A DNA stretch of 64,000 nt, taken from assembly GCF_040500525.1 (NCBI RefSeq), contig NZ_CP159402.1, positions 2,045,501 through 2,109,500 of the forward strand, given 5' to 3'. A program made the translations under genes and the position numbers. The stretch comes from Azospirillum formosense (GTDB lineage: Bacteria > Pseudomonadota > Alphaproteobacteria > Azospirillales > Azospirillaceae). Shown piece after piece: positions 25,461 through 33,390 of this stretch. Each line of letters starts with the position of its first letter. Positions within the stretch are counted from its first letter, which is position 1. The notes beneath the pieces are model-generated. The model was not told the origin of the DNA and searched no databases. It saw nothing but the letters and a program-made list of their open reading frames with translations.

Positions 25461-26573
25461 ATGAGCGACCGCACGATCGACCCGCCCCTGAGCCCGCCGC
25501 CGGAGCCGGTGACCGAGCCCCTGCCCCCGGCCCGGAATCCCCGCGACCCGGTGCGGGTGGCGGTGGTGGGGCTGTTCGTCATCGCGATTCTGTTCACGCT
25601 GTATTTCGGGCGCGATGTGCTGCTGCCGATCATGCTCGCCTTGATCCTCAGCCTTCTGCTGCGGCCCTGCGTGCGCGGCCTCTACCGGCTCGGCCTGCCG
25701 GAGGCGCTGGGCGCGGCGGTGGTGGTGATCGTGGTGTTCGGCGCCGGGCTGGGGGCCATCTTCACGCTGGCGACCCCGGCCACCGAATGGGTCAACAGGA
25801 TGCCCCGCGTGGTCCACGAGCTGGAGTTCAAGCTGGGGGACATCCGCGAAGGGATCGAGCGCGCCCGCGAGGCCTCCCGCCAGATCGAGCAGATGGCCTC
25901 CGACCGCAACGGGGCTGCGCGCGAGGTGGTGGTGCGCGGCCCGTCGCTGGCCGAGCAGGTGCTGCACCAGGCGGAGGCGGTGATCGCCAACGTGGTGATC
26001 CTCCAGGTCCTGCTCTATTTCTTCCTGGCCCGCGGCCGGCAGAGCCTGGAGGCGCTGATCGGCACGATGCGCGACGTGGACGACCGCGTGCACTACGCCA
26101 TGGTCGCCGCGACGGTGCAGCAGAACATCGCCGCCTATCTGGCGACCATCACGGTCATCAACATCGGGCTCGGCATCGCGACGACTCTGGCGATGTGGCT
26201 GTGGGGGGTGCCCAACGCGGCGCTGTGGGGAACGCTGGCCGGGCTCATCAACTATGTGCCCTTCATCGGGCCGGCGGTGATGACGGCGGTGCTGTTCCTG
26301 GTGTCGGCGCTCAGCTTCGACGGGGGCCTGCACATCTTCGGGCCGCCGCTGACCTTCGTCGCGCTGACGATGATGGAGGGCAACTTCCTGACCCCGATGA
26401 TCGTCGGGCGGCGACTGGCGCTGAATCCCATCGCGGTGTTCGTGTCCATCCTGTTCTGGGGCTGGATGTGGGGCATCCCCGGCGCGTTGCTGGCGGTGCC
26501 GATCCTGGCGATCCTGAAGATCCTGTTCGACGCCCACGAGCCGCTGAAGCCGATCGGCGCCCTGCTGGGCTGA
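25461..26573 (+). CDS. AI-2E family membrane transporter
   Basis: 370 residues. A Pro-rich cytosolic N-terminus (about 30 residues) is followed by membrane segments near 33-80, a soluble helical region (about 100-175), and a C-terminal membrane block with the family pattern GLINYVPFIGPAVM and GNFLTPMIVGRRLALNPIAVF. Proteins of this family (UPF0118/PerM-like) include TqsA and Na+/H+ antiporters; the substrate cannot be read from sequence. The ATG at 25461 has only a weak upstream GGAG. An SPFH gene follows. Confidence 0.92.
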   Translation: MSDRTIDPPLSPPPEPVTEPLPPARNPRDPVRVAVVGLFVIAILFTLYFGRDVLLPIMLALILSLLLRPCVRGLYRLGLPEALGAAVVVIVVFGAGLGAIFTLATPATEWVNRMPRVVHELEFKLGDIREGIERAREASRQIEQMASDRNGAAREVVVRGPSLAEQVLHQAEAVIANVVILQVLLYFFLARGRQSLEALIGTMRDVDDRVHYAMVAATVQQNIAAYLATITVINIGLGIATTLAMWLWGVPNAALWGTLAGLINYVPFIGPAVMTAVLFLVSALSFDGGLHIFGPPLTFVALTMMEGNFLTPMIVGRRLALNPIAVFVSILFWGWMWGIPGALLAVPILAILKILFDAHEPLKPIGALLG

Positions 26574-26642
26574 CGCTGTAGCCGCGGCCGTCCCGCCGTG
26601 GCATGGTCCAGGGGAGGAAACGGCCGGATGGGAGGTGGGGTG

Positions 26643-27683
26643 ATGGTGGTCAGCGGCCTGACGCTTTTCGTCATCGCGCTTCTGATCTTCGCGCTGGCGC
26701 TGGTTCTGCTGGGCGTGCGGACCGTGCCGCAGGGCCAGGAATGGACGGTGGAGCGGTTCGGGCGCTACACCCGCACGCTCCAGCCCGGCCTGCACCTGCT
26801 GCTGCCGCTGGTCGACCGTATCGGGCGCAAGCAGAGCATGATGGAGACGGTGCTCGACGTGCCCTCGCAGGAGGTCATCACCCGCGACAACGCCATGGTC
26901 ACGGCGGACGGCGTCGTCTTCTTCCAGGTGATCGACGCCGCCAAGGCCTCCTACGAGGTCAACAACCTGGAGCTGGCGATCCTCAACCTGACCATGACGA
27001 ACACCCGCACGGTGATGGGCTCCATGGACCTGGACGAGCTGCTGTCCCAGCGCGACCAGATCAACGCCCGCCTGCTGGGCGTGGTGGACGAGGCGACCAG
27101 CCCCTGGGGCGTCAAGGTGACCCGCATCGAGATCCGCGACATCCAGCCGCCGCGCGACCTCGTGGACAGCATGGCCCGCCAGATGAAGGCGGAGCGCGAC
27201 CGCCGCGCCTCCATCCTGGAGGCCGAGGGCCAGCGCCAAGCGGCCATCCTGCGGGCGGAGGGCGCCAAGCAGGCCGCCATCCTCCAGGCCGAGGGCCGGC
27301 GCGAGGCCGCCTTCCGCGACGCCGAGGCGCGCGAGCGCTCCGCCCAGGCGGAGGCCGAGGCCACCCGGCTGGTCTCCGACGCCATCGCCGGGGGCAACGT
27401 CCAGGCCATCAACTACTTCGTCGCCCAGCGCTATGTGGACGCCCTGACCGCGGTGGCCGCCGCCCCGAACCAGAAGGTGCTCTTCATGCCGCTGGAGGCT
27501 GCCAACGTGATCGGCGCCATCGGCGGCATCGCGGAGATCGCCCGCGAGGCCTTCCCGAACCGCCCGCAAAATTCCGGAACGGCGTCCGCCCCGCCGCCGC
27601 CGCCGCGCAGCCCCTGGACCCGCGACGAACGGACTCGGGAGGAGCCCAACAGGGGCGATGCGCCGGCGCCCCCGGGGTCGTAA
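26643..27683 (+). CDS. SPFH/stomatin-family protein (QmcA-like)
   Basis: About 346 residues. One N-terminal TM helix (residues 3-25), then the SPFH/band 7 domain ([31 protein letters not shown] through [33 protein letters not shown] in parts), and a long Ala/Glu-rich coiled coil ([17 protein letters not shown]). The C-terminus is Pro-rich. Both the ATG at 26643 (GGAGG seven bases away) and at 26628 (GGGGAGG) are possible. It pairs with an NfeD protein 44 bases downstream, the usual membrane microdomain partnership. Confidence 0.94.
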   Translation: MVVSGLTLFVIALLIFALALVLLGVRTVPQGQEWTVERFGRYTRTLQPGLHLLLPLVDRIGRKQSMMETVLDVPSQEVITRDNAMVTADGVVFFQVIDAAKASYEVNNLELAILNLTMTNTRTVMGSMDLDELLSQRDQINARLLGVVDEATSPWGVKVTRIEIRDIQPPRDLVDSMARQMKAERDRRASILEAEGQRQAAILRAEGAKQAAILQAEGRREAAFRDAEARERSAQAEAEATRLVSDAIAGGNVQAINYFVAQRYVDALTAVAAAPNQKVLFMPLEAANVIGAIGGIAEIAREAFPNRPQNSGTASAPPPPPRSPWTRDERTREEPNRGDAPAPPGS

Positions 27684-27727
27684 ACCGGAGTCGTAGGATT
27701 GGACGAAACCCCGAAGGCGAAGCCGCT

Positions 27728-28156
27728 ATGATCGAATTCTGGCACTGGTGGGTTCTGGCCGTGCTGCTGGGCGCGCTGGAGACGGTGGCGCCGGGGGCCG
27801 CCTTTTTGTGGCTGGGCGGGGCGGCGGCGCTGGTCGGCGTCCTGCTGCTGGTCTGGCCGTCCCTGCCGTGGGAGCATCAGGGGCTGCTGTTCGCCCTGCT
27901 CGCCATCGCCGCGCTGGCGGGAACCCGCTTCCTGTCCCGCGGGTCAGCGCATACGACGCACACGCCGCATCTGAACCGCCGGACGGCGCAATACATCGGA
28001 ACGCTGCACACGCTGGACGGGCCCATCGTCAACGGGCGGGGCCGGGCGCAGATCGGCGACGGGCTTTGGACCGTCGAGGGTCCCGACCTTCCCGCCGGAA
28101 CCCGCGTCCGCATCGTCGGTGCCGAGGGCACCTTGTTGAAGGTGGAGAAGGCCTAG
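27728..28156 (+). CDS. NfeD-family membrane protein
   Basis: 142 residues: three to four short membrane segments (residues 5-25, 28-45, 52-68) followed by a small OB-fold domain with the NfeD patterns NGRGRAQIGDGLWTVEG and LPAGTRVRIVGAEGTLLKVEKA. NfeD short forms work beside SPFH proteins such as the one just upstream; the two are almost certainly one operon. An AAGGCGA ribosome site precedes the ATG at 27728. Confidence 0.93.
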   Translation: MIEFWHWWVLAVLLGALETVAPGAAFLWLGGAAALVGVLLLVWPSLPWEHQGLLFALLAIAALAGTRFLSRGSAHTTHTPHLNRRTAQYIGTLHTLDGPIVNGRGRAQIGDGLWTVEGPDLPAGTRVRIVGAEGTLLKVEKA

Positions 28157-28375
28157 GCGCCAGCCGAAGCGGCGCGTCGGGGCTTCGGCCAGATCATGCT
28201 GGATCTGTTCGGCGTGACGCTCCAGGCGCCGTGCCAGGGCGTCCATGGTGCCGTCGCCGGTGGCCGCGGCGCGCTCCGCCGCCTGACGGCTGAAGGCTTC
28301 CAGTTCCCGCGCCATCGCGCGGTAATCGGGAGCGCCGCCTCTCGATCCGGATGTCCCGTCCATGGCCCCCGCCAT
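27944..28375 (-). CDS. Possible small hypothetical protein overlapping nfeD
   Basis: A minus-strand frame beginning MAGAMDGTSGSRGG has a plausible helical, charged N-terminal part (ELEAFSRQAAERAA, DALARRLERHAEQIQHDLAE) over 28160-28375, a stretch without another gene. However, it runs on without a stop into the antisense of nfeD, where the sequence looks non-coding, and no good ribosome site is seen. The true 3' end or reality of this gene is uncertain. No family is recognised. Confidence 0.3.
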   Translation of the reverse strand: MAGAMDGTSGSRGGAPDYRAMARELEAFSRQAAERAAATGDGTMDALARRLERHAEQIQHDLAEAPTRRFGWRLGLLHLQQGALGTDDADAGSGGKVGTLDGPKPVADLRPAPPVDDGPVQRVQRSDVLRRPAVQMRRVRRMR

Positions 28376-28520
28376 GCTGCATTGCCGCAAATTACACCGG
28401 TATGCTGGCACAGCGGGGGCGCGTCTGGAATCGAGCTTACGGCGGGTCGGGCCTCTCTTTCGGCACAGCGAAGCCGGTCCTTAGGTCTCTTCGCCTATGC
28501 TCTTCCGCAGGGCGGAATCG

Positions 28521-28937
28521 TCAGTCGATCAGCTCGTCCAGGGTCGCCCGGACGACCTGCACGATCTCTCCCCCGTAATGGCTGACGTCGAGATCGCGGG
28601 CGCCGACGATGATGGACAGCTCACGCTCCGTCGTGGGGGCGAAGCGGGCGATTTCCGGCACCAGCTCGTCCGCCAGGACGGCATCGCGCGTCAGCCCTTC
28701 ACCGGCCGCCTTGCGGTCCCGCCAACCGTTGAGGGCGGCGTTGATCGCGGCCTCGATCTGGAGGGATTCCTCCTTGCGCTTCAGGTCCTTGTAAAGAACG
28801 AGAACACGCCAGGCGCCGTCGGCGTAGGCGGTGTCGATGCGCTGCACCTCGACCGTTCGCAGGAAGGAGGACAAGTGCCCCTGCGCCTCGTCCGCGCTCG
28901 CGTCGGGGATCATGAAGGTGCGGATTTCAGTGCTCAT
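28521..28937 (-). CDS. HRDC-domain-only protein
   Basis: 138 residues. The C-terminal half (about residues 68-136: LNGWRDRKAAGEGLTRDAVLAD, PEIARFAPTTERELSIIVG, YGGEIVQVV) follows the HRDC helical-bundle pattern found at the ends of RecQ helicases and RNase D, where it binds nucleic acid. The N-terminal half (IRTFMIPDASADEAQGHLSSFL) looks like a separate small alpha/beta domain. No helicase or nuclease part is attached. GAGGACC precedes the ATG. Role unknown. Confidence 0.8.
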   Translation of the reverse strand: MSTEIRTFMIPDASADEAQGHLSSFLRTVEVQRIDTAYADGAWRVLVLYKDLKRKEESLQIEAAINAALNGWRDRKAAGEGLTRDAVLADELVPEIARFAPTTERELSIIVGARDLDVSHYGGEIVQVVRATLDELID

Positions 28938-29163
28938 CCTGGTCCTCGATGCGTGCCTCGCCTTTTGCGCAAGACTACACGAAAGAGCCCGCAGGCGGCT
29001 ACTCCGGCACGCTCCCGGCCGCTGTGCCCTTCGTCATAGGAGGCGATCACGGGAAACCGGATGGAAAGCGTGGCGGCGCCCGGGACCCAGCCCCCTCCCG
29101 CGGTGTTTGAGTCACCGGACACCGTGCATCGCTGGGCGCACCGCTGGGAGGAGCAGAAGGACC

Positions 29164-30150
29164 ATGACCGGGCCTGTTGAACCGCAAAAGCACCGGAAGG
29201 ACCGGACCGGGCCGCACACCAAGCCGCGGCGGCTGTGGATCACCCTCCTGGCGGTGATCCCCGCCCTGTTCGCGGCCGGAACGGCGGGGGCCTTCTGGAC
29301 CGGCTACAGCCTCCACGACCGGCCCTTCGCCTGGTACAACAGCAACCGCATCGCCGCGACGGCGGAACGGGCGGCGCGCGACCTGTCCCCGACCGTGGTG
29401 GTGGCACTTGGGGATTCGGCGCTGCGCCACGCCACCCTGGACGAGCCGGGCATGGCCGCTCTGGCGGCGAAGCATGGGGTGGAGAGCCTGCATTTCCTGC
29501 GCATCGTCCACGACCACGCCCGCATCGAGGACTTCGAGCCGCTGCTCGGCGACGTGCTCAAGCTGAAGCCGGCGCTGGTTCTCCTGGACGTCGACCTGCT
29601 CTTTGCGGAGCGCAGCGACCTCGCCGGCCTGCGCCGCTACGGCGCGCACCTGACCGACGTGGCGATGCTCGGCCGCTCCTACCTGCCCGACCAGAGCGCC
29701 CTGCAATACGCCAAGCCGTGCCACACCGTCGGCCCGCAGGGCTGGTCCGCCGCCGCCGCCGACCGCTGGGTGGCGACCCGCGACGACGCCGTCCGGATGA
29801 ACGACGACTCGCCGGCCTTCGAACAGGTGCGCCGCTTCGCCGATCAGGCGCGCGCCGCCGGGGTCGGGATCGCCCTGCTGCTTCCGCCCCGCCCGGCGGC
29901 GGTGGAGGAGCGTCTGTACGGCGCCGGCAACGCCTACCGGCCGGCGGCGCTCGACCGGCTGCGCGGGCAGGCCGACCTGCCGCTGTGGCGTTTCCCCGAC
30001 CCGGCGCGCCTCAAGCCGGCCAAGGCGTCGGCCTTCTGCCGCAACGGCATGCTGGGGCCGGAGGGCCGCGATGCCTATTCGGCATGGCTGGCTGGCGGAA
30101 TCGCCGAACGCCTGTCGCATCCACGGGTGGAAGAGGCCGCGCTGCAATAA
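29164..30150 (+). CDS. Membrane-anchored SGNH-hydrolase-like protein
   Basis: 328 residues. A TM helix near residues 24-44 anchors an extracytoplasmic domain. VVVALGDSALRHAT near residue 78 has the GDS block of SGNH/GDSL esterases or DUF-type alginate acetylation proteins. No clear downstream D-x-x-H catalytic block is evident, so catalysis is uncertain. It carries GGAGGAG and AAGGACC upstream of the ATG at 29164. Context (HRDC gene left, STAS gene right) does not reveal the role. Confidence 0.65.
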   Translation: MTGPVEPQKHRKDRTGPHTKPRRLWITLLAVIPALFAAGTAGAFWTGYSLHDRPFAWYNSNRIAATAERAARDLSPTVVVALGDSALRHATLDEPGMAALAAKHGVESLHFLRIVHDHARIEDFEPLLGDVLKLKPALVLLDVDLLFAERSDLAGLRRYGAHLTDVAMLGRSYLPDQSALQYAKPCHTVGPQGWSAAAADRWVATRDDAVRMNDDSPAFEQVRRFADQARAAGVGIALLLPPRPAAVEERLYGAGNAYRPAALDRLRGQADLPLWRFPDPARLKPAKASAFCRNGMLGPEGRDAYSAWLAGGIAERLSHPRVEEAALQ

Positions 30151-30312
30151 AAGCCGGCCCATCCGCGCCGGATGACCCGGTGCCGACACGGCAACGTCAT
30201 CAAAGTGCAATTCCCGGCGCTCTAGAATGCGCCCGCGTCCCCGCCGGGCCCACCGCCCATCAAGCGCACCGGCGGGGGATTGCGCCCTCCTTCGGCCACG
30301 GGTGAACCACAG

Positions 30313-30630
30313 ATGAGCGCCGCCATGGATTTCTCCGTCCGCGAGGCCCCGGCCAGCACCGAGATCGTGCTGAGCGGGCGCATGACCTTTGCCGACCACG
30401 ACACCTTCCGCGACGTCATCGCCACCTTCGAGCGGCCGGCGGGCCACCGAATGGTCTTCGACCTGTCGCGGCTCGACTTCGTCGATTCCTCGGGCCTCGG
30501 CATGTTCATCATCGCCCGCGACACCGCGCAGCGGCGCAACCTGGACTTCGCGATCCGCGGCGCCCGCGACGAGGTGCGGCGCCTGATCACGATCGCCAAG
30601 TTCCACACCATGTTCAACATCGCCGACTGA
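30313..30630 (+). CDS. STAS-domain anti-sigma factor antagonist
   Basis: 105 residues consisting of one STAS domain. The phospho-acceptor Ser lies in LDFVDSSGLGMFIIARD near residue 58, the signature of SpoIIAA/RsbV proteins. Preceding strands TEIVLSGRMTFADHDTFRDVI fit the fold. It is 19 bases upstream of a receiver-PP2C phosphatase gene, which would dephosphorylate it in a partner switch. The cognate anti-sigma kinase is not in the window. An in-frame ATG at 30280 is less likely. Confidence 0.92.
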   Translation: MSAAMDFSVREAPASTEIVLSGRMTFADHDTFRDVIATFERPAGHRMVFDLSRLDFVDSSGLGMFIIARDTAQRRNLDFAIRGARDEVRRLITIAKFHTMFNIAD

Positions 30631-30649
30631 CGCGGCGGGATCGGACGCG

Positions 30650-31915
30650 ATGGGCCACGCCCGCGCCATGACGGCGGCGCCCGGCACGGACGGCGGCGAC
30701 ACGCCGACGCGCCCCCCGCCGCGCACCGGCGCCGGCGCGTCGGTCTACGGCATGGAGCTGGGCATTCCGCTCGACGGTTGCCGGGTGCTGATCGCCGACG
30801 ACAGCGCCTTCAACCGCCGGACGCTGACCCGCTTCCTGCAATGGGCCGGCATCACCCAGGTCGCCTTCGCCGCGTCGGCGGAGGAGGTGATGGAGCGGCT
30901 GGAGAGCTTCGCGCCCGACCTGCTGCTGCTCGACGCCGCCATGCCGCGGATGGACGGCATCGGCGTCTGCCGCAGCCTGCGCGGCGACCCGCGCTGGCGC
31001 GACCTGCCGATCCTGATGCAGAGCGCGCTGCACTCCGACCAGATGAGGACGGTCTGCTTCAGCGCCGGGGCGACCGACCTGATCGCCAAGCCGATCAACC
31101 CCGGCGAATGCATCGCCCGCGTGCGCTACCACCTGGAGCGCCGCTCGATGGTGCGGGAGCTGCGCGCCTTCCACAAGCGGGTGGAGCGTGACCTGCGGCA
31201 GGCCCGCGCCATGCAGCTCGCCCTGGTCCCGGAGGAGGCGGAGCTGGCCGCCCTGGCCGAGCGGAACGGGTTGGCGGTGGATTCGGTCTTCCGCGCGTCG
31301 GACGAGATCGGCGGCGATTTCTGGACGGCCTTCGAATTCGACGGGACCCGCGTCGGCATCTTCGCCGCCGACCTGTCGGGCCACGGCATCGCCGCGGCGA
31401 TCAACGCCTTCCGCCTGCACACCCTGCTCACCCGCACCCCCCCGGAGGAGATGCGCGACCCCGCCGGCCTGCTGCGCCAATTGAACGGACGGCTGTGCGA
31501 GATCCTGCCGCTGGGACAGTTCGCCACCGCCTTCTACGGGGTGATCGACCGCGCCGACGACACGCTGCTCTACGCCGCCGCCGCGTCGCCAAGCCCCCTC
31601 CTGGCGACCAGCTTCGGCTTCCAGCCGCTGGACGCCTCCGGCCCCCTCCTCGGCGCCTTCGGGGAGTCGGCCTACACGAACCGGCGCGTGCCTCTGCGGC
31701 GCGGCGACGCCCTGTTCCTCTATTCCGACGGGTTGAGCGAAGCCCGGGACGCCGGCGGCGCCATGCTGGGCGAGGACGGGCTTCTCCGTCTGGCCGAGCG
31801 GGCGGCGGCGGACGCCCCCGACCGCCCCCTGCCCGCCCTGATGGCCCGCCACGCCGCCATCCATGGCGAACGGCTGACCGACGACGTGACCGCTCTCTGG
31901 ATCACCCTTCGCTGA
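30650..31915 (+). CDS. Response regulator with PP2C (SpoIIE/RsbU-type) phosphatase output
   Basis: 421 residues. The receiver domain (about 43-165) shows VLIADDS, the acceptor Asp in LLLLDAAMPRMDG, and LIAKPINPGE. A helical linker (about 165-200) leads to a PP2C domain (about 205-420) with ASDEIGGDFW, FAADLSGHGIAAA and LYSDGLSEARD metal-binding Asp/Gly motifs. This architecture (RssB/HsbR-like) dephosphorylates STAS proteins; the STAS gene directly upstream is the evident target. Confidence 0.94.
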   Translation: MGHARAMTAAPGTDGGDTPTRPPPRTGAGASVYGMELGIPLDGCRVLIADDSAFNRRTLTRFLQWAGITQVAFAASAEEVMERLESFAPDLLLLDAAMPRMDGIGVCRSLRGDPRWRDLPILMQSALHSDQMRTVCFSAGATDLIAKPINPGECIARVRYHLERRSMVRELRAFHKRVERDLRQARAMQLALVPEEAELAALAERNGLAVDSVFRASDEIGGDFWTAFEFDGTRVGIFAADLSGHGIAAAINAFRLHTLLTRTPPEEMRDPAGLLRQLNGRLCEILPLGQFATAFYGVIDRADDTLLYAAAASPSPLLATSFGFQPLDASGPLLGAFGESAYTNRRVPLRRGDALFLYSDGLSEARDAGGAMLGEDGLLRLAERAAADAPDRPLPALMARHAAIHGERLTDDVTALWITLR

Positions 31916-31944
31916 CGCAGCGCGGCCATTTATCCATTGGCTCC

Positions 31945-31969
31945 ATATCCTTATTCGCGTTATGGATAT
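31945..31969. promoter_or_regulatory. Inverted repeat upstream of the 70-aa protein
   Basis: ATATCC (31945-31950) and GGATAT (31964-31969) form an inverted pair 13 bases apart in an AT-richer patch, with a further ATCC half-site at 31932-31935. It lies 40 bases before the small gene at 32009 and may be an operator. Evidence is symmetry only. Confidence 0.3.
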
Positions 31970-32008
31970 TCCGGCGTCGGGCGACGTGTAACAGGAGACG
32001 GAACGGAT

Positions 32009-32221
32009 ATGGCTTCGATCATGATCAAGAAGGCCGGCGAGGGCCTGATTTCCCAGGCTCACCGCAATGCCGACGTTGGCCCGACCAGCGGCAGCTCGGT
32101 GGTGTACGAGATTCTCAACGTGCCGGCGGGCGTGTCGGTGGACGACATCATCGCCACCTTCAAGACCTTCAAGCCGGCGGACAAGAAGTACGAATACGAC
32201 TACGCCGACCTGTCCAAGTAA
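32009..32221 (+). CDS. Small conserved-looking protein of unknown function
   Basis: 70 residues starting MASIMIKKAGEGLIS; the frame is open further up, but ATG 32009 has CAGGAGACGG before it. The composition is balanced (VVYEILNVPAGVSVDDIIATFKTFKPADKKYEYDYADLSK in parts), suggesting a compact alpha/beta protein. I do not recognise the family. It is followed by a strong hairpin and sits convergent to a rubrerythrin-like gene, so it is probably a single-gene unit. Confidence 0.75.
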   Translation: MASIMIKKAGEGLISQAHRNADVGPTSGSSVVYEILNVPAGVSVDDIIATFKTFKPADKKYEYDYADLSK

Positions 32222-32238
32222 GGCGAGCGTTCGCCCTT

Positions 32239-32270
32239 CCCGCGGTTCCCGCAAGGGCGGAAACCGCGGG
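32239..32270. terminator. Bidirectional hairpin between convergent genes
   Basis: CCCGCGGTTCCCGC (32239-32252) pairs with GCGGAAACCGCGGG (32257-32270) with one mismatch and an AAGG loop. It separates the 70-aa gene from the convergent rubrerythrin-like gene. T-runs are weak on both sides. Confidence 0.7.
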
Positions 32271-32279
32271 AAACGGCCT

Positions 32280-32750
32280 TTACCCCTTCTTGGGGAAGCG
32301 CTCGATCCAGCGCTCCAGCTCCGCCACATGCTCCGCCTCTTCCGAGGCGAACTCCTCGGCCATCATGCGGACCTCCGGGTCCGTGGTGGAGGCCGCCACG
32401 TCGGCGTAGAAGGCGTGCCCGCGCTTTTCGCTGTCGAGCGCCAGCTCCAGCGCGTAATCCACCGTCATCAGATAGTGCGAGCCCTCCATGGAGGCCGCTT
32501 CCGGGCTTTCGCCGTCCGGCCACTGGAAGTCTTCCGGGGCGAGCACCGGCACGTCGCGGAAGGCGGAGCGCTTGCGGGCGTCCGCCAGATGCAGGCGCGA
32601 GAACTCGGCCATCTTGGCGAAGAAGGCCGCGACGTCCGCGTTGCCGTAGGTCTTCATGGCCTCCGACAGGTCGGCGAAACGGTTGGCGGCGTCCTCCTCC
32701 AGCGCGCAGGCGTGGGCGAGGAACAGGGCGGGGTCGTGAATGTTGGCCAT
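32280..32750 (-). CDS. Ferritin-like/rubrerythrin-family protein
   Basis: 156 residues of four-helix-bundle character. Di-iron-type residues are visible: LEEDAANRFADLSEAM near residue 18 (Glu), EFSRLHLADARKR near 50 (His), LELALDSEKRGHAFYADVA near 100 (Glu), and ASEEAEHVAELERWIERF near 137 (ExxH). No rubredoxin Cys tail is present. Likely protects against peroxide or stores iron; exact role uncertain. The ATG at 32750 is the only good start. Confidence 0.9.
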   Translation of the reverse strand: MANIHDPALFLAHACALEEDAANRFADLSEAMKTYGNADVAAFFAKMAEFSRLHLADARKRSAFRDVPVLAPEDFQWPDGESPEAASMEGSHYLMTVDYALELALDSEKRGHAFYADVAASTTDPEVRMMAEEFASEEAEHVAELERWIERFPKKG

Positions 32751-33390
32751 AGGGTCCCGGGATCGTTAAGTCACAAATGGATTGTGGTTATTTGAACCAT
32801 AACGCCTTGTTGCGAAAGCTTCTCGGTTCGCTGGCCGGTTGCGGGCTTCTGCGACACTTTGACACGTCCACGGCCGGCTTCGCGCGGCGGCGCGCCCTAT
32901 GCCCCGGCATCGCCGGGCGGGGAACATGAAACCTTTGCAATGATCGCCAGGAAACGCCGCCATGCGCTTGACCGGCCCCGGTCTCAGGAGTAGATGAGCC
33001 ACAACGTCACCGCATGATTGGCGGGCGTCCGGGCATGTGGTCCGGTTCCGCGCCGAGAAAGCAAGAGATGGACAGCCACAGTCGTCGATCCCGACATCGT
33101 TTCGGTTCTCTGCCGATCCTGGGCTGACCTCTTCGCGGGTTCGCCACGGCCGGCCGCGATGCCGACAGCCGCACAGGTGAACCATGGTGACGTCTTCCAT
33201 CACCATTCCAACGCCGTTCCACGCGCCCGCGCGCCCGGGCGTCTGCGCCCCCGTGCCGCCCGCACCGGGCTGACCGTTCCCTTTCCTCCGTGACGCCCAC
33301 CCGACGCCGCGCGGCATCGGGTGCCTGGACAGGTTGATTGCGCATGCCGAAGGCGGCCGGGCTCCAATCCGGCCGCAGGATGGAGGGGCC
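32751..33390. other. 640-bp gap, no convincing gene
   Basis: Frames here (both strands) lack family patterns. The left 80 bases are AT-richer and probably carry the promoter for the rubrerythrin-like gene. At the right end, GCGGCCGG (33353-33360) and CCGGCCGC (33369-33376) form a perfect hairpin immediately before the GGAGGGG ribosome site of the transporter gene, so it could affect translation or transcription of that gene. Confidence 0.45.
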
